Assembly: GCF_900110105.1 (NCBI RefSeq)
Contig: NZ_FOCL01000006.1
Span: 248,001-312,000, forward strand
DNA: 64,000 nucleotides
Origin: Mucilaginibacter gossypiicola
GTDB lineage: Bacteria > Bacteroidota > Bacteroidia > Sphingobacteriales > Sphingobacteriaceae
Direction: 5' to 3'
Numbering within the stretch: position 1 is the first letter of the stretch; each line of letters opens with the position of its first letter. The notes beneath the pieces were generated by a model that had not been told where the DNA came from, did not search any database, and saw only the letters and a list, made by a program, of their open reading frames with translations. Both the position numbers and the translations under genes were made by a program. Below are positions 25,814-34,733 of this stretch, piece by piece.

Positions 25814-27172
25814 ATGGAACTGCACGATATAAAAAGAGTTTATCTCATAGGCATAGGCGGCATCGGTATGAGCGGCCTGGCTCGCTATTTCCATCATTTG
25901 GGTTGCATTGTTTGCGGATATGACAAAACATCGACTGATTTAACAAACCAGTTGCACAACGAGGGCATCCAGGTAGTTTTTGAAGATCATGCGGATTATA
26001 TCCCTATGAGTTTTCAAAAGCCATGCAGCGATACGCTTATTATTTATACGCCTGCAGTACCAAAGGATTCGCACATCGTTAACTATTTCAAAAGCCACGG
26101 CTTTGAGCTATATAAACGCTCGCAGGTTTTAGGGTTGATCAGCAAGAGTTCATTTACTATTGCTGTGGCCGGTACACATGGCAAAACTACTACCTCAACC
26201 ATGGTGGCATATTTGCTTAAGGCTTCGGGTAATGACTGCTCGGCATTTTTGGGTGGTATTTCATCAAACTACCAAACCAATGTGCTGTACGGCAAAAATA
26301 ATGTAATGGTGGTTGAGGCCGATGAGTATGATCGCTCGTTCCTTACGCTGTTCCCTGATGTAGCAATCATCACCTCGATGGATGCTGACCACCTGGATAT
26401 CTATGGTGATCATGCACATCTGACCGAGTCGTTTAGGTTGTTTGCTTCGCAGATAAAACCCGGTGGTACGCTGGTGCACAAAAATGGTTTGCCTTTGGAT
26501 GGCGGTTACACCTACGCCTTTGAAGATGAAACTGCCGATGCCCATGCTTCAAATGTGAGGATAATTGACGGTGATTTTTACTTTGATTATAACAGCGCTG
26601 CTGTAAGTATTACAGATATAAAAATGGGTATAGCAGGTACCCACAACGTGGAGAATGCGGTAGCTGCCATTGAAGCTGTGTTGAAACTGGATATTGCCCC
26701 GGCTGATATCAAGGAAGCACTGGCATCATTTAAAGGGGTTAAACGCAGGTTTGAATACATTGTTAAAACACCGAAGCATATTTATATTGATGATTACGCA
26801 CACCATCCCGAAGAACTGAGGGCTTGTATTTCATCAGTTAAAAGGCTATACCCGGCTAAAAAGTTAACGGCCATATTTCAGCCGCATTTATTTACCCGCA
26901 CCCGTGATTTTGCCGATGGTTTTGCCGAAGTGCTTGACATGGTTGATGAGCTGATACTATTGGAAATTTATCCTGCGCGTGAATTGCCGATTGAAGGAGT
27001 TAATTCGCAGATGCTGCTTAACCGCATGCAACTGCAAAACAAAAGGATATTAAGTAAAGAGGCCGCGGTAGCCGCAGTAGCTGCCGAAAAGCCGGAGTTA
27101 TTATTAACGGTAGGCGCCGGTGATATTGATACACTGGTGCAGCCATTAAAACAAGTATTAAGTAATGAATAA
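25814..27172 (+). CDS. murC: UDP-N-acetylmuramate--L-alanine ligase
   Basis: A 452-residue Mur ligase that adds L-Ala to UDP-MurNAc. The ATG at 25814 (MELHDIKRVYLIGIGGIGMSG) is preferred over the TTG at 25808. The N-terminal UDP-binding motif is GIGGIGMSGLARY, the ATP loop is AGTHGKTTTSTM near residue 118, and the C-terminal domain has DDYAHHPEELRA and FQPHLFTRTRDF. All are diagnostic. It follows a hairpin and overlaps ftsQ by eight bases. Confidence 0.97.
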   Translation: MELHDIKRVYLIGIGGIGMSGLARYFHHLGCIVCGYDKTSTDLTNQLHNEGIQVVFEDHADYIPMSFQKPCSDTLIIYTPAVPKDSHIVNYFKSHGFELYKRSQVLGLISKSSFTIAVAGTHGKTTTSTMVAYLLKASGNDCSAFLGGISSNYQTNVLYGKNNVMVVEADEYDRSFLTLFPDVAIITSMDADHLDIYGDHAHLTESFRLFASQIKPGGTLVHKNGLPLDGGYTYAFEDETADAHASNVRIIDGDFYFDYNSAAVSITDIKMGIAGTHNVENAVAAIEAVLKLDIAPADIKEALASFKGVKRRFEYIVKTPKHIYIDDYAHHPEELRACISSVKRLYPAKKLTAIFQPHLFTRTRDFADGFAEVLDMVDELILLEIYPARELPIEGVNSQMLLNRMQLQNKRILSKEAAVAAVAAEKPELLLTVGAGDIDTLVQPLKQVLSNE

Positions 27173-28028
27173 AAAACTCATTTGGAAGCGCCTGTTGATA
27201 GGTTGTGCCTGGGTAATAAGCCTGGGTGGCCTTGTGGTGCTCATGAGTTTTATTGAAACAAAAAAAGCGGGTGTTAAATGTACTGCGGTAAATGTGAGCA
27301 TTCCTGGTGGGCAATATTTTATTGATAAACAGGAAGTTGATCACATTATCGAAGTTACCAGTCACTCGCTGGTAGGCAGACCTATTGAAAATATCAATAT
27401 CCAGGAACTGGAGGATAAGCTTAAGGCCAACCCTTTTATTGAGTTTGCAAAGGTTTATACCGAAATGGATGGCGTGTTGAGGGTTGAGGTGAGCCAGCGC
27501 CAGCCGATACTACGGGTAATGAACCGTTATGACATGGATTTTTATGTAGACCAGCATGGTTTAAAAATTCCGTTATCATTAAACTTTACCGCAAGGGTAT
27601 TGGTAGCCAATGGTTTTATAGACGAGCTGTTTACTAACCGTGTTGATTCGTTACATACAAGGTTGGCGAAAGATCTGTTTAAAGCAGCCGATTATATCCG
27701 GAGGGATTCGCTCTGGGACGCGCAGATAGCACAGATGTATGTGAATAACGATCGCGAGATAGAACTGATCCCGAGGGTAGGTAATCAAAGGATCCTGATA
27801 GGCAATGCAGATTCGCTTAATGTGAAACTGAACAATCTGCAGGCTTTTTATAAACAGGTGTTGCCAAAGGTGGGCTGGGATACTTATAAAATGATCAATG
27901 TAAAATATACCAACCAGGTTATTGGTATAAAGAATGAAAATATAAAGGCTGATTCTATAAAAGCTGCGAAAGCCGCTAAAGAGGATTCGCTTAGAACGAA
28001 AAGGGATTCATCTCAAATTAAATTGTAA
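27165..28028 (+). CDS. ftsQ: Cell division protein FtsQ
   Basis: A 287-residue bitopic divisome protein. A basic N-terminus is followed by one membrane helix (residues about 7-27, LLIGCAWVISLGGLVVLMSF), then a POTRA domain (NVSIPGGQYFIDKQEVDHII to FIEFAKVYTEMDGVLRVEVSQRQPI) and a beta domain. The C-terminal tail is Lys/Ala/Asp-rich and probably disordered. The gene overlaps murC by eight bases and ends one base before ftsA, as in other Bacteroidetes dcw clusters. The family is divergent, but position and topology agree. Confidence 0.92.
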   Translation: MNKKLIWKRLLIGCAWVISLGGLVVLMSFIETKKAGVKCTAVNVSIPGGQYFIDKQEVDHIIEVTSHSLVGRPIENINIQELEDKLKANPFIEFAKVYTEMDGVLRVEVSQRQPILRVMNRYDMDFYVDQHGLKIPLSLNFTARVLVANGFIDELFTNRVDSLHTRLAKDLFKAADYIRRDSLWDAQIAQMYVNNDREIELIPRVGNQRILIGNADSLNVKLNNLQAFYKQVLPKVGWDTYKMINVKYTNQVIGIKNENIKADSIKAAKAAKEDSLRTKRDSSQIKL

Positions 28029-28029
28029 T

Positions 28030-29373
28030 ATGGACAAAAGCTCAACTCAGGAAAAAAGTTCGCCAATTGTAGTAGGATTGGATATCGGAACTACCAAGAT
28101 ATGTGCCATCGTTGGGCGCAGGAGCAAGAACGGGAAGATTGAGGTTTTAGGAATTGGCAAGGCCGAATCTGCCGGCGTAACGCGCGGCGTGGTTTCAAAT
28201 ATAGATAAAACAGTACAGGGCATTCATCAGGCGGTGGATGTGGCGGGCTCGCAATCAAATGTGGAAATCAGGGTAGTGAATGTCGGTATTGCAGGCCAGC
28301 ATATTAAAAGTTTACAGCACCGTGGCTTAATCACCCGTCGCGATCTGCAATCGGAGATCGGCCGTAAGGATATTGATAAGCTGATAGAGGATATGTACAA
28401 CCTGGTGATGCCTCCGGGCGAGGAGATCATCCACGTTTTACCGCAGGAGTTTACTGTGGATAATGAGCCTGGAATTAAAGATCCTATTGGTATGGCTGGC
28501 GTTAGGCTTGAGGCTAACTTTCATATCATATCTGGTCAGGTAACTGCTATTAAAAACATTGTAAAATGTGTTAACAAGGCCAGTCTGGAAAGCCAGGAAC
28601 TGATCCTTGAACCGCTTGCATCTTCAGAATCTGTTTTGAGCGAAGAGGAAAAAGAAGCCGGTGTGGTTTTGGTTGATATTGGTGGTGGTACTACCGATGT
28701 GGCTATTTTCCATGAAGGTATCATTCGCCATACAGCCGTTATCCCTTTCGGCGGTAACAGTGTAACTGAGGATATCCGCGAAGGTTGTTCTGTAATGCGC
28801 AACATTGCCGAGCAGCTGAAAGTAAGGTTTGGATCAGCTTTGGCCGACGAGAACAAGGAAAACGAGATTGTATGCGTTCCTGGTTTACGTGGCAGGGAAC
28901 CAAAAGAAATTTCGGTAAAAAACCTGGCTTATGTAATCCAGGCCCGTATGGAAGAAATTGTAGAGCATGTTTACTACGAGATCAAATCATCAGGGTATGA
29001 GAAAAAACTGATAGCAGGTATCGTAATAACAGGTGGCGGTGCGCAGTTGAAACACTTACGCCAGTTGGTTGAATTTGTTACCGGTTTGGATTGCCGCGTA
29101 GGTTACCCTACCGAACACCTGGCTAAAAACGAAGTACTGCCAAAAGGTACATATGAAGAATTGCAAAGCCCAACTTTTGCTACCGGTATTGGTTTGCTGA
29201 TTAAAGGTATCCAGAAAGTGGAATACATGAATGAAGCCATCCCGGCCGAAGTAAAAACGGCTAAGCCAAAATTTGATACAAAAAGTAAAGAAGGCGGTTT
29301 GTTAGACAGGCTGCTGAAAAAGAGTATAACATTTATTAAGGATGACATTAAGGATGAGGACTTTCTGAAATAA
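28030..29373 (+). CDS. ftsA: Cell division protein FtsA
   Basis: A 447-residue actin-like ATPase that tethers FtsZ to the membrane. Phosphate loop 1 is VVGLDIGTTKICAIVG near the N-terminus, the SHS2 (1C) domain spans about residues 85-165 (VRVVNVGIAGQHIKSLQ to FTVDNEPGIKDP), phosphate loop 2 is VVLVDIGGGTTDVAIF and the adenosine motif is IVITGGGAQLKHL. The C-terminal segment LLDRLLKKSITFIKDDI is a likely amphipathic membrane-targeting helix. It lies 130 bases upstream of ftsZ, and the intervening DNA holds DnaA-box matches. Confidence 0.96.
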   Translation: MDKSSTQEKSSPIVVGLDIGTTKICAIVGRRSKNGKIEVLGIGKAESAGVTRGVVSNIDKTVQGIHQAVDVAGSQSNVEIRVVNVGIAGQHIKSLQHRGLITRRDLQSEIGRKDIDKLIEDMYNLVMPPGEEIIHVLPQEFTVDNEPGIKDPIGMAGVRLEANFHIISGQVTAIKNIVKCVNKASLESQELILEPLASSESVLSEEEKEAGVVLVDIGGGTTDVAIFHEGIIRHTAVIPFGGNSVTEDIREGCSVMRNIAEQLKVRFGSALADENKENEIVCVPGLRGREPKEISVKNLAYVIQARMEEIVEHVYYEIKSSGYEKKLIAGIVITGGGAQLKHLRQLVEFVTGLDCRVGYPTEHLAKNEVLPKGTYEELQSPTFATGIGLLIKGIQKVEYMNEAIPAEVKTAKPKFDTKSKEGGLLDRLLKKSITFIKDDIKDEDFLK

Positions 29374-29376
29374 TAT

Positions 29377-29424
29377 TTATTCACAAGGGTTAAACTTATT
29401 CACATTGCTCACAATTGTGGATAA
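29377..29424 (+). promoter_or_regulatory. Cluster of three DnaA-box-like 9-mers between ftsA and ftsZ
   Basis: TTATTCACA occurs at 29377-29385 and again at 29396-29404 (19-base period), and TGTGGATAA, the complement of the perfect box TTATCCACA, at 29416-29424. All three fit the TTWTNCACA consensus. The position in front of ftsZ suggests DnaA binding that links replication to division. This is sequence evidence only. Confidence 0.6.
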
Positions 29425-29503
29425 ACCTTGTTGAAAAAGTGTTATTATTACGATGGTAAAATCTAATGTTGGGTTGAATTACATATAGCTGAAAACGAAG
29501 ATT

Positions 29504-31111
29504 ATGCATTTTGAAATGTTAAAAGAAAAATCGTCAATCATCAAGGTAATTGGTGTTGGCGGTGGTGGTGGTAACGCGGTAAACCATATGTACAGGCAAG
29601 GAATTACCGGTGTTGATTTTATAATATGCAACACGGATGCCCAGGCATTGGAGCTGAGCCCTATACCTAACAAGGTGCAGTTGGGTGCCAGTTTAACCGA
29701 GGGCATGGGTGCAGGCTCAATACCCGAAGTAGGCAAAAATTCGGCTATTGAAAATATCGATGATATTAAACAGATGTTGGGCGTTAATACCAAAATGCTG
29801 TTCATTACAGCTGGTATGGGCGGTGGCACGGGTACAGGCGCAAGCCCTATCATTGCCAAGGCAGCGCGCGAGATGGATATATTAACAGTGGGTATCATAA
29901 CCACACCTTTCTCTTTTGAAGGTAAGCGCCGTAAAATGCAGGCCGATGCAGGTTTGGAAGAATTGCGTAAGTATGTCGATTCGTTCCTGGTGATCTCTAA
30001 CGACAGGCTTCGTCAGATCTTCGGTAACCTTACCATGAGTTCGGCATTTGCACAGGCTGATAATATATTGACCACGGCTGCCAAAGGCATTGCCGAGATC
30101 ATCACCTTACCGGGCTATATCAACGTTGACTTTAAAGATGTGCGCACGGTGATGAAGGATAGCGGTGTATCGATCATGGGTAGCTTTAGCGCCGATGGTG
30201 AAAACCGTGCCCTTAAAGCTGTTGAAGGTGCATTGGCGTCGCCATTGTTAAAAGATAACGAGATTGAAGGTGCAAGGTATATCTTGTTGAACATCAGTTC
30301 GGGCCTTAAGGAGGTTACCATGGATGAGATCAGTGTAATTACTGATTATATCCAGGAAGAAGCCGGCTTAGCTGCCGACCTGATCTGGGGTAACTGTATC
30401 GACGAAAACCTGGGTGAGCAATTATCGGTTACTATTATAGCTACCGGTTTCCAAACCAAGGATGAGCGCGAGAAAGAAAACAGCAATAAGAAAATAGTTT
30501 CGATGCTGGTTCCTGAAGAGCCTCAGCCAGTGCGCCCGGTTAATGAATTTATTAAACCTGTTAAAGCCGATGCTCCTGCCGAGCCTTATGCTAAAGCCCC
30601 TAAAGAAGATGCTAAGCAAGCTGGGTTATTTGATATGTTTGCCGGTAGCCGTCAGGAAGAGCCTGCTGTTGTAAGGCATAGCTTAATGCACGAAGAGCCG
30701 GAGGCCGATAATGAGCCGGATACTGCTGGTTTCACTTTTAAAATGAGCGAGCCTGTAAGCTACGAGCAGCCTGTAAGGGAGCAGCCACGCATGCCGGAGC
30801 CCGAACCAGAGCCTGCTCCGGCACCGCAACCGGTTGGCGCTGATGATAACAAAACCAACGAATCGATAGAAGAGCAGTTGAAAAAATCGCGCGAGCGCAT
30901 TATGAGGCTGAAAGACCTAAGCATGAAACTGCGTACAGGTAATATCCAGGAGTTAGAAAATGTACCGGCTTACAAACGTAAGGAAATAGCACTGCAGGAC
31001 ACCCCTGCATCCGACGAAAGCCAGATCTCACGTTTTTCCCTGATGCAGGATAGCGAAGGTAACGTGGAGATCAGAAATAATAATTCGTACCTGCACGGAA
31101 ACGCCGACTAA
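29504..31111 (+). CDS. ftsZ: Cell division protein FtsZ
   Basis: A 535-residue tubulin-like GTPase that forms the Z ring. The GTP-binding motif GGGTGTGASP is near residue 107, preceded by VIGVGGGGGNAVNHM, and the T7 synergy region reads NVDFKDVRTVM. The globular core ends near residue 320. A long linker rich in Pro, Glu and Ala follows (about 330-460). The usual C-terminal peptide seems to be VPAYKRKEI near residue 488, and unusually about 47 more residues follow it (DTPASDESQISRFSLMQDSE to HGNAD). It is the last gene of the cluster and ends before repeats and a terminator. Confidence 0.97.
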   Translation: MHFEMLKEKSSIIKVIGVGGGGGNAVNHMYRQGITGVDFIICNTDAQALELSPIPNKVQLGASLTEGMGAGSIPEVGKNSAIENIDDIKQMLGVNTKMLFITAGMGGGTGTGASPIIAKAAREMDILTVGIITTPFSFEGKRRKMQADAGLEELRKYVDSFLVISNDRLRQIFGNLTMSSAFAQADNILTTAAKGIAEIITLPGYINVDFKDVRTVMKDSGVSIMGSFSADGENRALKAVEGALASPLLKDNEIEGARYILLNISSGLKEVTMDEISVITDYIQEEAGLAADLIWGNCIDENLGEQLSVTIIATGFQTKDEREKENSNKKIVSMLVPEEPQPVRPVNEFIKPVKADAPAEPYAKAPKEDAKQAGLFDMFAGSRQEEPAVVRHSLMHEEPEADNEPDTAGFTFKMSEPVSYEQPVREQPRMPEPEPEPAPAPQPVGADDNKTNESIEEQLKKSRERIMRLKDLSMKLRTGNIQELENVPAYKRKEIALQDTPASDESQISRFSLMQDSEGNVEIRNNNSYLHGNAD

Positions 31112-31174
31112 GAGAGAGTCAGGACTTTTAGAGTCAAGAGACAAGAAAGAATAGAAAGACCACAATAATTGAAT
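31112..31174 (+). repeat. Purine-rich repeat after ftsZ
   Basis: Contains GTCAAGAGACAAGAAAG, a 17-base word also found between mraY and murD near 21830. It is non-coding. Confidence 0.55.
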
Positions 31175-31220
31175 GGGAGATCAACAAAAGAATTATATCT
31201 GAACGTTGATCTCCCTTTTT
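31175..31220 (+). terminator. Terminator of the dcw cluster
   Basis: Perfect 11-bp arms GGGAGATCAAC (31175-31185) and GTTGATCTCCC (31205-31215), followed by TTTTTG, 64 bases after the ftsZ stop. Confidence 0.85.
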
Positions 31221-31385
31221 GTTTGAATACTTTTATTGCTCCTGATTCGTTAATCTGATTTTCCTGTTGTTTCTTGGGTCTTGAATCTCGTTGTCTTGGC
31301 CATGAATCTGATTCTCTCGGTTCTTGACTCTTGATTTCTTGCCTCTTTTCTATAAGTTATAAGCTATTCTAAAAAGTTATAGCTA

Positions 31386-31417
31386 TTGTTTAAAGGTGTT
31401 TTAACGGCTATATTTGC
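31386..31417 (+). promoter_or_regulatory. Promoter of the alpha-oxoamine synthase gene
   Basis: TTG at 31386-31388, 20 bases, then TATATTTGC at 31409-31417, a perfect -7 consensus. It leaves a short leader before the TTG start at 31444 and supports that start. Confidence 0.7.
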
Positions 31418-31443
31418 ATTTAAATTTATAAAAACAATTCATT

Positions 31444-32688
31444 TTGGATTTATTTGATAAAATAACAAAAAGCTTAGGTGGGCCGATAGGTCAGCACCAG
31501 AAGTGGTCGCATGGTTATTTTTCTTTTCCTAAACTGGAAGGCGAAATTGGCCCACACATGCAGTTTAAGGGAAAAGAGCATTTGGTTTGGAGCCTGAACA
31601 ACTACCTTGGCCTGGCTAACCATCCCGAAGTAAGGCAAGCCGATGCGCAGGCTGCTGCCGATTATGGCATGGCTTACCCAATGGGTGCCAGGATGATGTC
31701 GGGAAACTCAATTCATCATGAAGAACTTGAGGACGGCTTAGCCAAATTTGTTGGTAAACAATCAGCCTTTTTGCTTAACTACGGTTACCAGGGTATGGTA
31801 TCTATAATTGATGCCTTGGTTGACAGGAATGACGTTATTGTTTATGATGCCGAATCGCACGCTTGTATTATCGACGGCGTACGTTTGCATATGGGTAAAC
31901 GCTTTGTTTATCAGCACAACGATATTGAAAGTTGCGAAAAGCAACTGGAGCGTGCAACCCGTTTAACAGAACAAACCGGTGGTGGTATATTGCTTATTAC
32001 CGAAGGAGTTTTTGGTATGTCGGGCGCGCAAGGCAAACTTAAAGCCGTTGCTGATCTTAAAAAGAAATTCAACTTCCGTTTATTGGTTGATGATGCTCAC
32101 GGTTTTGGTACTATGGGTAAAACCGGTGCCGGTACGCATGAAGAGCAGGATTGTATGGATGAGGTGGATGTGTACTTTGCTACCTTCGCCAAATCAATGG
32201 CCGGTATTGGGGCTTTTGTAGCTGCCGATCAGGATATCATCCACTACCTGCGCTATAACATGCGTTCACAAACTTTTGCCAAAGCATTGCCAATGCCAAT
32301 GGTATTAGGTTTGAAAAAGCGTTTCGAAATGCTGAAAACCCAGCCGGAGCTTCGCGAGAAATTATGGTTGATCGCTAATACTTTACAAGCTGGTTTAAAA
32401 GAACGCGGCTTTGACCTGGGCGCTTCAAACACCATGGTTACCCCGGTATTTTTAAAAGGCGACTTATTTGAAGCAACAGCTTTAACCCGCGATCTTCGCG
32501 AGAATTATGGTGTTTTTTGTTCGATAGTGGTTTACCCTGTAATTCCTAAAGGATTGATCGTGCTAAGGTTAATCCCAACAGCATCGCATAGCTTAGAAGA
32601 TGTACAGCGTACCCTTGACGCCTACAGCGCTATCGGCGAAAAGCTGAAAGCTGGTTATTACAAAGAAAATAAGCTGGAGATTGCTTAA
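31444..32688 (+). CDS. Alpha-oxoamine synthase family PLP enzyme (KAPA synthase/serine palmitoyltransferase-like)
   Basis: A 414-residue fold-type I PLP enzyme that joins an amino acid and an acyl-CoA with loss of CO2. Family motifs are LNNYLGLANHP near residue 52, a Gly/Ser loop (MMSGNSIHHEELE), the PLP ring contacts LLVDDAHGFGTMGKTGAGTHE, and the Schiff-base lysine in ATFAKSMAGIGAF near residue 250. It could be 8-amino-7-oxononanoate synthase, glycine C-acetyltransferase or a sphingolipid enzyme; no biotin or lipid genes flank it, so I do not choose. The start is TTG at 31444, supported by the promoter spacing. A hairpin terminator follows. Confidence 0.85.
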   Translation: MDLFDKITKSLGGPIGQHQKWSHGYFSFPKLEGEIGPHMQFKGKEHLVWSLNNYLGLANHPEVRQADAQAAADYGMAYPMGARMMSGNSIHHEELEDGLAKFVGKQSAFLLNYGYQGMVSIIDALVDRNDVIVYDAESHACIIDGVRLHMGKRFVYQHNDIESCEKQLERATRLTEQTGGGILLITEGVFGMSGAQGKLKAVADLKKKFNFRLLVDDAHGFGTMGKTGAGTHEEQDCMDEVDVYFATFAKSMAGIGAFVAADQDIIHYLRYNMRSQTFAKALPMPMVLGLKKRFEMLKTQPELREKLWLIANTLQAGLKERGFDLGASNTMVTPVFLKGDLFEATALTRDLRENYGVFCSIVVYPVIPKGLIVLRLIPTASHSLEDVQRTLDAYSAIGEKLKAGYYKENKLEIA

Positions 32689-32710
32689 TTACAAATAACG
32701 ATATACTTAG

Positions 32711-32739
32711 AAGCCTCAGAGAGATCTGGGGCTTTTTTT
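32711..32739 (+). terminator. Terminator of the oxoamine synthase gene
   Basis: 10-bp arms AAGCCTCAGA (32711-32720) and TCTGGGGCTT (32725-32734) with a GAGA loop and a T run. Confidence 0.87.
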
Positions 32740-32754
32740 ATTCTTTTTCCCCTT

Positions 32755-32849
32755 CGTCATTGCGAGGTACGAAGCAATCTCCAATAAGCACGGCGGCATT
32801 GCAGATCTGTCGTGTACAGTTCGCGATTGCTTCGTTCCTCGCAATGACG
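32755..32849. repeat. 95-bp REPIN-like palindrome, copy 1
   Basis: 25-bp terminal arms with one mismatch: CGTCATTGCGAGG on the left and CCTCGCAATGACG on the right. The inner part includes TGTACAGTTCGCGATTGCTT (32813-32832), also found at 54529 and 61898. Non-coding, in the gap between two genes. Confidence 0.8.
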
Positions 32850-32932
32850 TTGCGATGGTAATTTTAGTTTGATAGAAAAAATCTTTCGAAAAACCTTGAT
32901 AAAACGTTTTCTAAATTATTTTAGCAAGCTTT

Positions 32933-32963
32933 TTTGTTTAACTAAAACCTTTTCTATTTTTAC
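32933..32963 (+). promoter_or_regulatory. Probable promoter of the GH125 gene
   Basis: TTTG at 32933-32936, 18 bases, then TATTTTTAC at 32955-32963, close to TAnnTTTGC. The ATG follows 19 bases later. Confidence 0.5.
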
Positions 32964-32981
32964 GCCTACCATATCAAAACC

Positions 32982-34418
32982 ATGAAATTAACCAGACGAC
33001 ATTTTATAAAAATTAATAGCGTTGCAGCAGCCGGTATCGGTTTGGGTGTAACCCCTGTATTCGCCTCGGCTGTGGCCCCTGCCTTCGAAAGCCAGCGCCC
33101 GAAACTGGCCGACCGTAAATTTACCAGTAAGGCTGTTGAGGCTATCATTAAAAAAGTTAAAGCTGATATTAAAGATCCTGAAGTTGCCTGGCTTTTTGAA
33201 AACTGCTATCCAAACACTTTAGATACCACGGTAAACTATTCTGAGAAAGATGGTAAACCGGATACGTTTGTGATCACAGGCGATATCAACGCCATGTGGA
33301 TGCGCGATTCATCGGCACAGGTTTGGCCGTATCTGCCCCTTATCAAAAATGATCCGGCGCTGAAAAAGCTGATCCAGGGTGTATTGAGCCGTCAGGCTAA
33401 ATGCGTTATCATCGATCCATATGCCAATGCCTTCAACGAAGGTCCAACCGGTAGTGAGTGGGATAGCGACCGCACCACCATGAAGCCTGAATTGCACGAG
33501 CGTAAATGGGAAATTGACTCACTTTGCTACCCGGTAAGGTTGGCTTACAACTACTGGAAAATAAGCGGTGATAGCAGTTTCTTTGACGAAAACTGGCAAA
33601 AAGCCGGTAAGATCATTCTGGCTACTTTTAAAGAGCAGCAACGTAAAGATGGTAAAGGTCCATACTTTTTCCAACGTAAAACCGAAACACAAAGCGATAC
33701 TGCCCCTAACAGAGGCTATGGCAACCCGATTAAACCGGTTGGTTTGATCTGCTCTATCTTCCGCCCATCGGATGATGCTACAATCTATCCATTCCTGATC
33801 CCGTCAAACTACTTCGCGGTAGCAAGCTTAAATCAAATGGCCGAAATGTACAGCACTATCGGTCATGATAATGCTACAGCCGATGCCTGCAAGGCATTAG
33901 CTGCAGAAGTTGAGGCAGCACTTAAACAGTACGCTGTTGGCCATCACCCGCAGTTTGGACAGGTAATTCCATTTGAGGTTGATGGTTATGGAAACCAGTT
34001 GTTCATGGACGATTCAAATGTGCCAAGCCTACTGGCCTTGCCATATCTTGATTCGGTGAAGGTTGATGATCCATTATACCAAAGCACCCGTAAATTTGTA
34101 TTGAGCGATAGTAATCCTTACTACTTTAAAGGTACGGCTGCCGAAGGTATTGGCGGTCCGCACGTAGGTATTGGCTACATCTGGCCAATGGCAATTATTA
34201 TGCGCGGTATAACATCAACTGATAAAGCAGAGATTGTACAGTGTATCAAATGGCTGAAGAGCACACACGCGGGCACCGGTTTCATGCACGAATCCTTTAA
34301 TAAAGACGATGCTAAAGACTTTACCCGTAAATGGTTTGCATGGGCTAACACTTTATTTGGCGAATTAATACTAAAAGTGCACGAACATTACCCTGATATA
34401 CTACAACAGACTTTTTAA
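32982..34418 (+). CDS. Glycoside hydrolase family 125 (exo-alpha-1,6-mannosidase)
   Basis: A 478-residue exported enzyme. The N-terminus MKLTRRHFIKINSVAAAGIG carries a twin-arginine motif and hydrophobic stretch, so export by Tat is likely. The (alpha/alpha)6 barrel signatures of GH125 are visible: ITGDINAMWMRDSSAQVWPYL near residue 105, NEGPTGSEWDSDRT, MDDSNVPSLLALPYL near 345, and HVGIGYIWPMAIIMR. Family members remove non-reducing alpha-1,6-linked mannose without a metal. Together with the Endo-H-like GH18 lipoprotein 25 kb away this suggests a capacity to use high-mannose N-glycans, though the two are not in one locus. Confidence 0.93.
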   Translation: MKLTRRHFIKINSVAAAGIGLGVTPVFASAVAPAFESQRPKLADRKFTSKAVEAIIKKVKADIKDPEVAWLFENCYPNTLDTTVNYSEKDGKPDTFVITGDINAMWMRDSSAQVWPYLPLIKNDPALKKLIQGVLSRQAKCVIIDPYANAFNEGPTGSEWDSDRTTMKPELHERKWEIDSLCYPVRLAYNYWKISGDSSFFDENWQKAGKIILATFKEQQRKDGKGPYFFQRKTETQSDTAPNRGYGNPIKPVGLICSIFRPSDDATIYPFLIPSNYFAVASLNQMAEMYSTIGHDNATADACKALAAEVEAALKQYAVGHHPQFGQVIPFEVDGYGNQLFMDDSNVPSLLALPYLDSVKVDDPLYQSTRKFVLSDSNPYYFKGTAAEGIGGPHVGIGYIWPMAIIMRGITSTDKAEIVQCIKWLKSTHAGTGFMHESFNKDDAKDFTRKWFAWANTLFGELILKVHEHYPDILQQTF

Positions 34419-34733
34419 ACCCGTAAAATATATTAATACTTGATAGTATTTAAAATACTGCGTTTAAGTTGTATGGTTTGCTGTAAATATTATTTATGCT
34501 GATTTATGATTTGTATTTTAATTATTAATCAATCTTATTTTAAAATATGGGTTTTATTTAAACTTTTTAATAAAAAATAAGCAACGGTTAATAAATCAAA
34601 AAGGGCGAAAATGTGGAAAAAAACCACTGTTAAGGCCGTATTTTTTAGCTTCAAAAATTTTTAATTAGCAAAAAACATTTTAGCTTAGCTTTAATTAAAA
34701 CAATAAACCTCAAAATTTAAAAGGAGTAATTAA
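34419..34733 (+). other. AT-rich leader region upstream of the histone H1-like gene
   Basis: Over 300 bases of very AT-rich sequence with no open frame of note. The word TTTTAGCTT occurs twice (about 34645 and 34678) in poly-A/T surroundings. It may hold the promoter and a long leader for the abundant small protein that follows. Confidence 0.4.

Noticed and set aside
29377..29424. Replication origin between ftsA and ftsZ
   Set aside because: Three DnaA boxes alone are not an origin; there is no unwinding element or origin-linked gene nearby. Kept only as a regulatory candidate.
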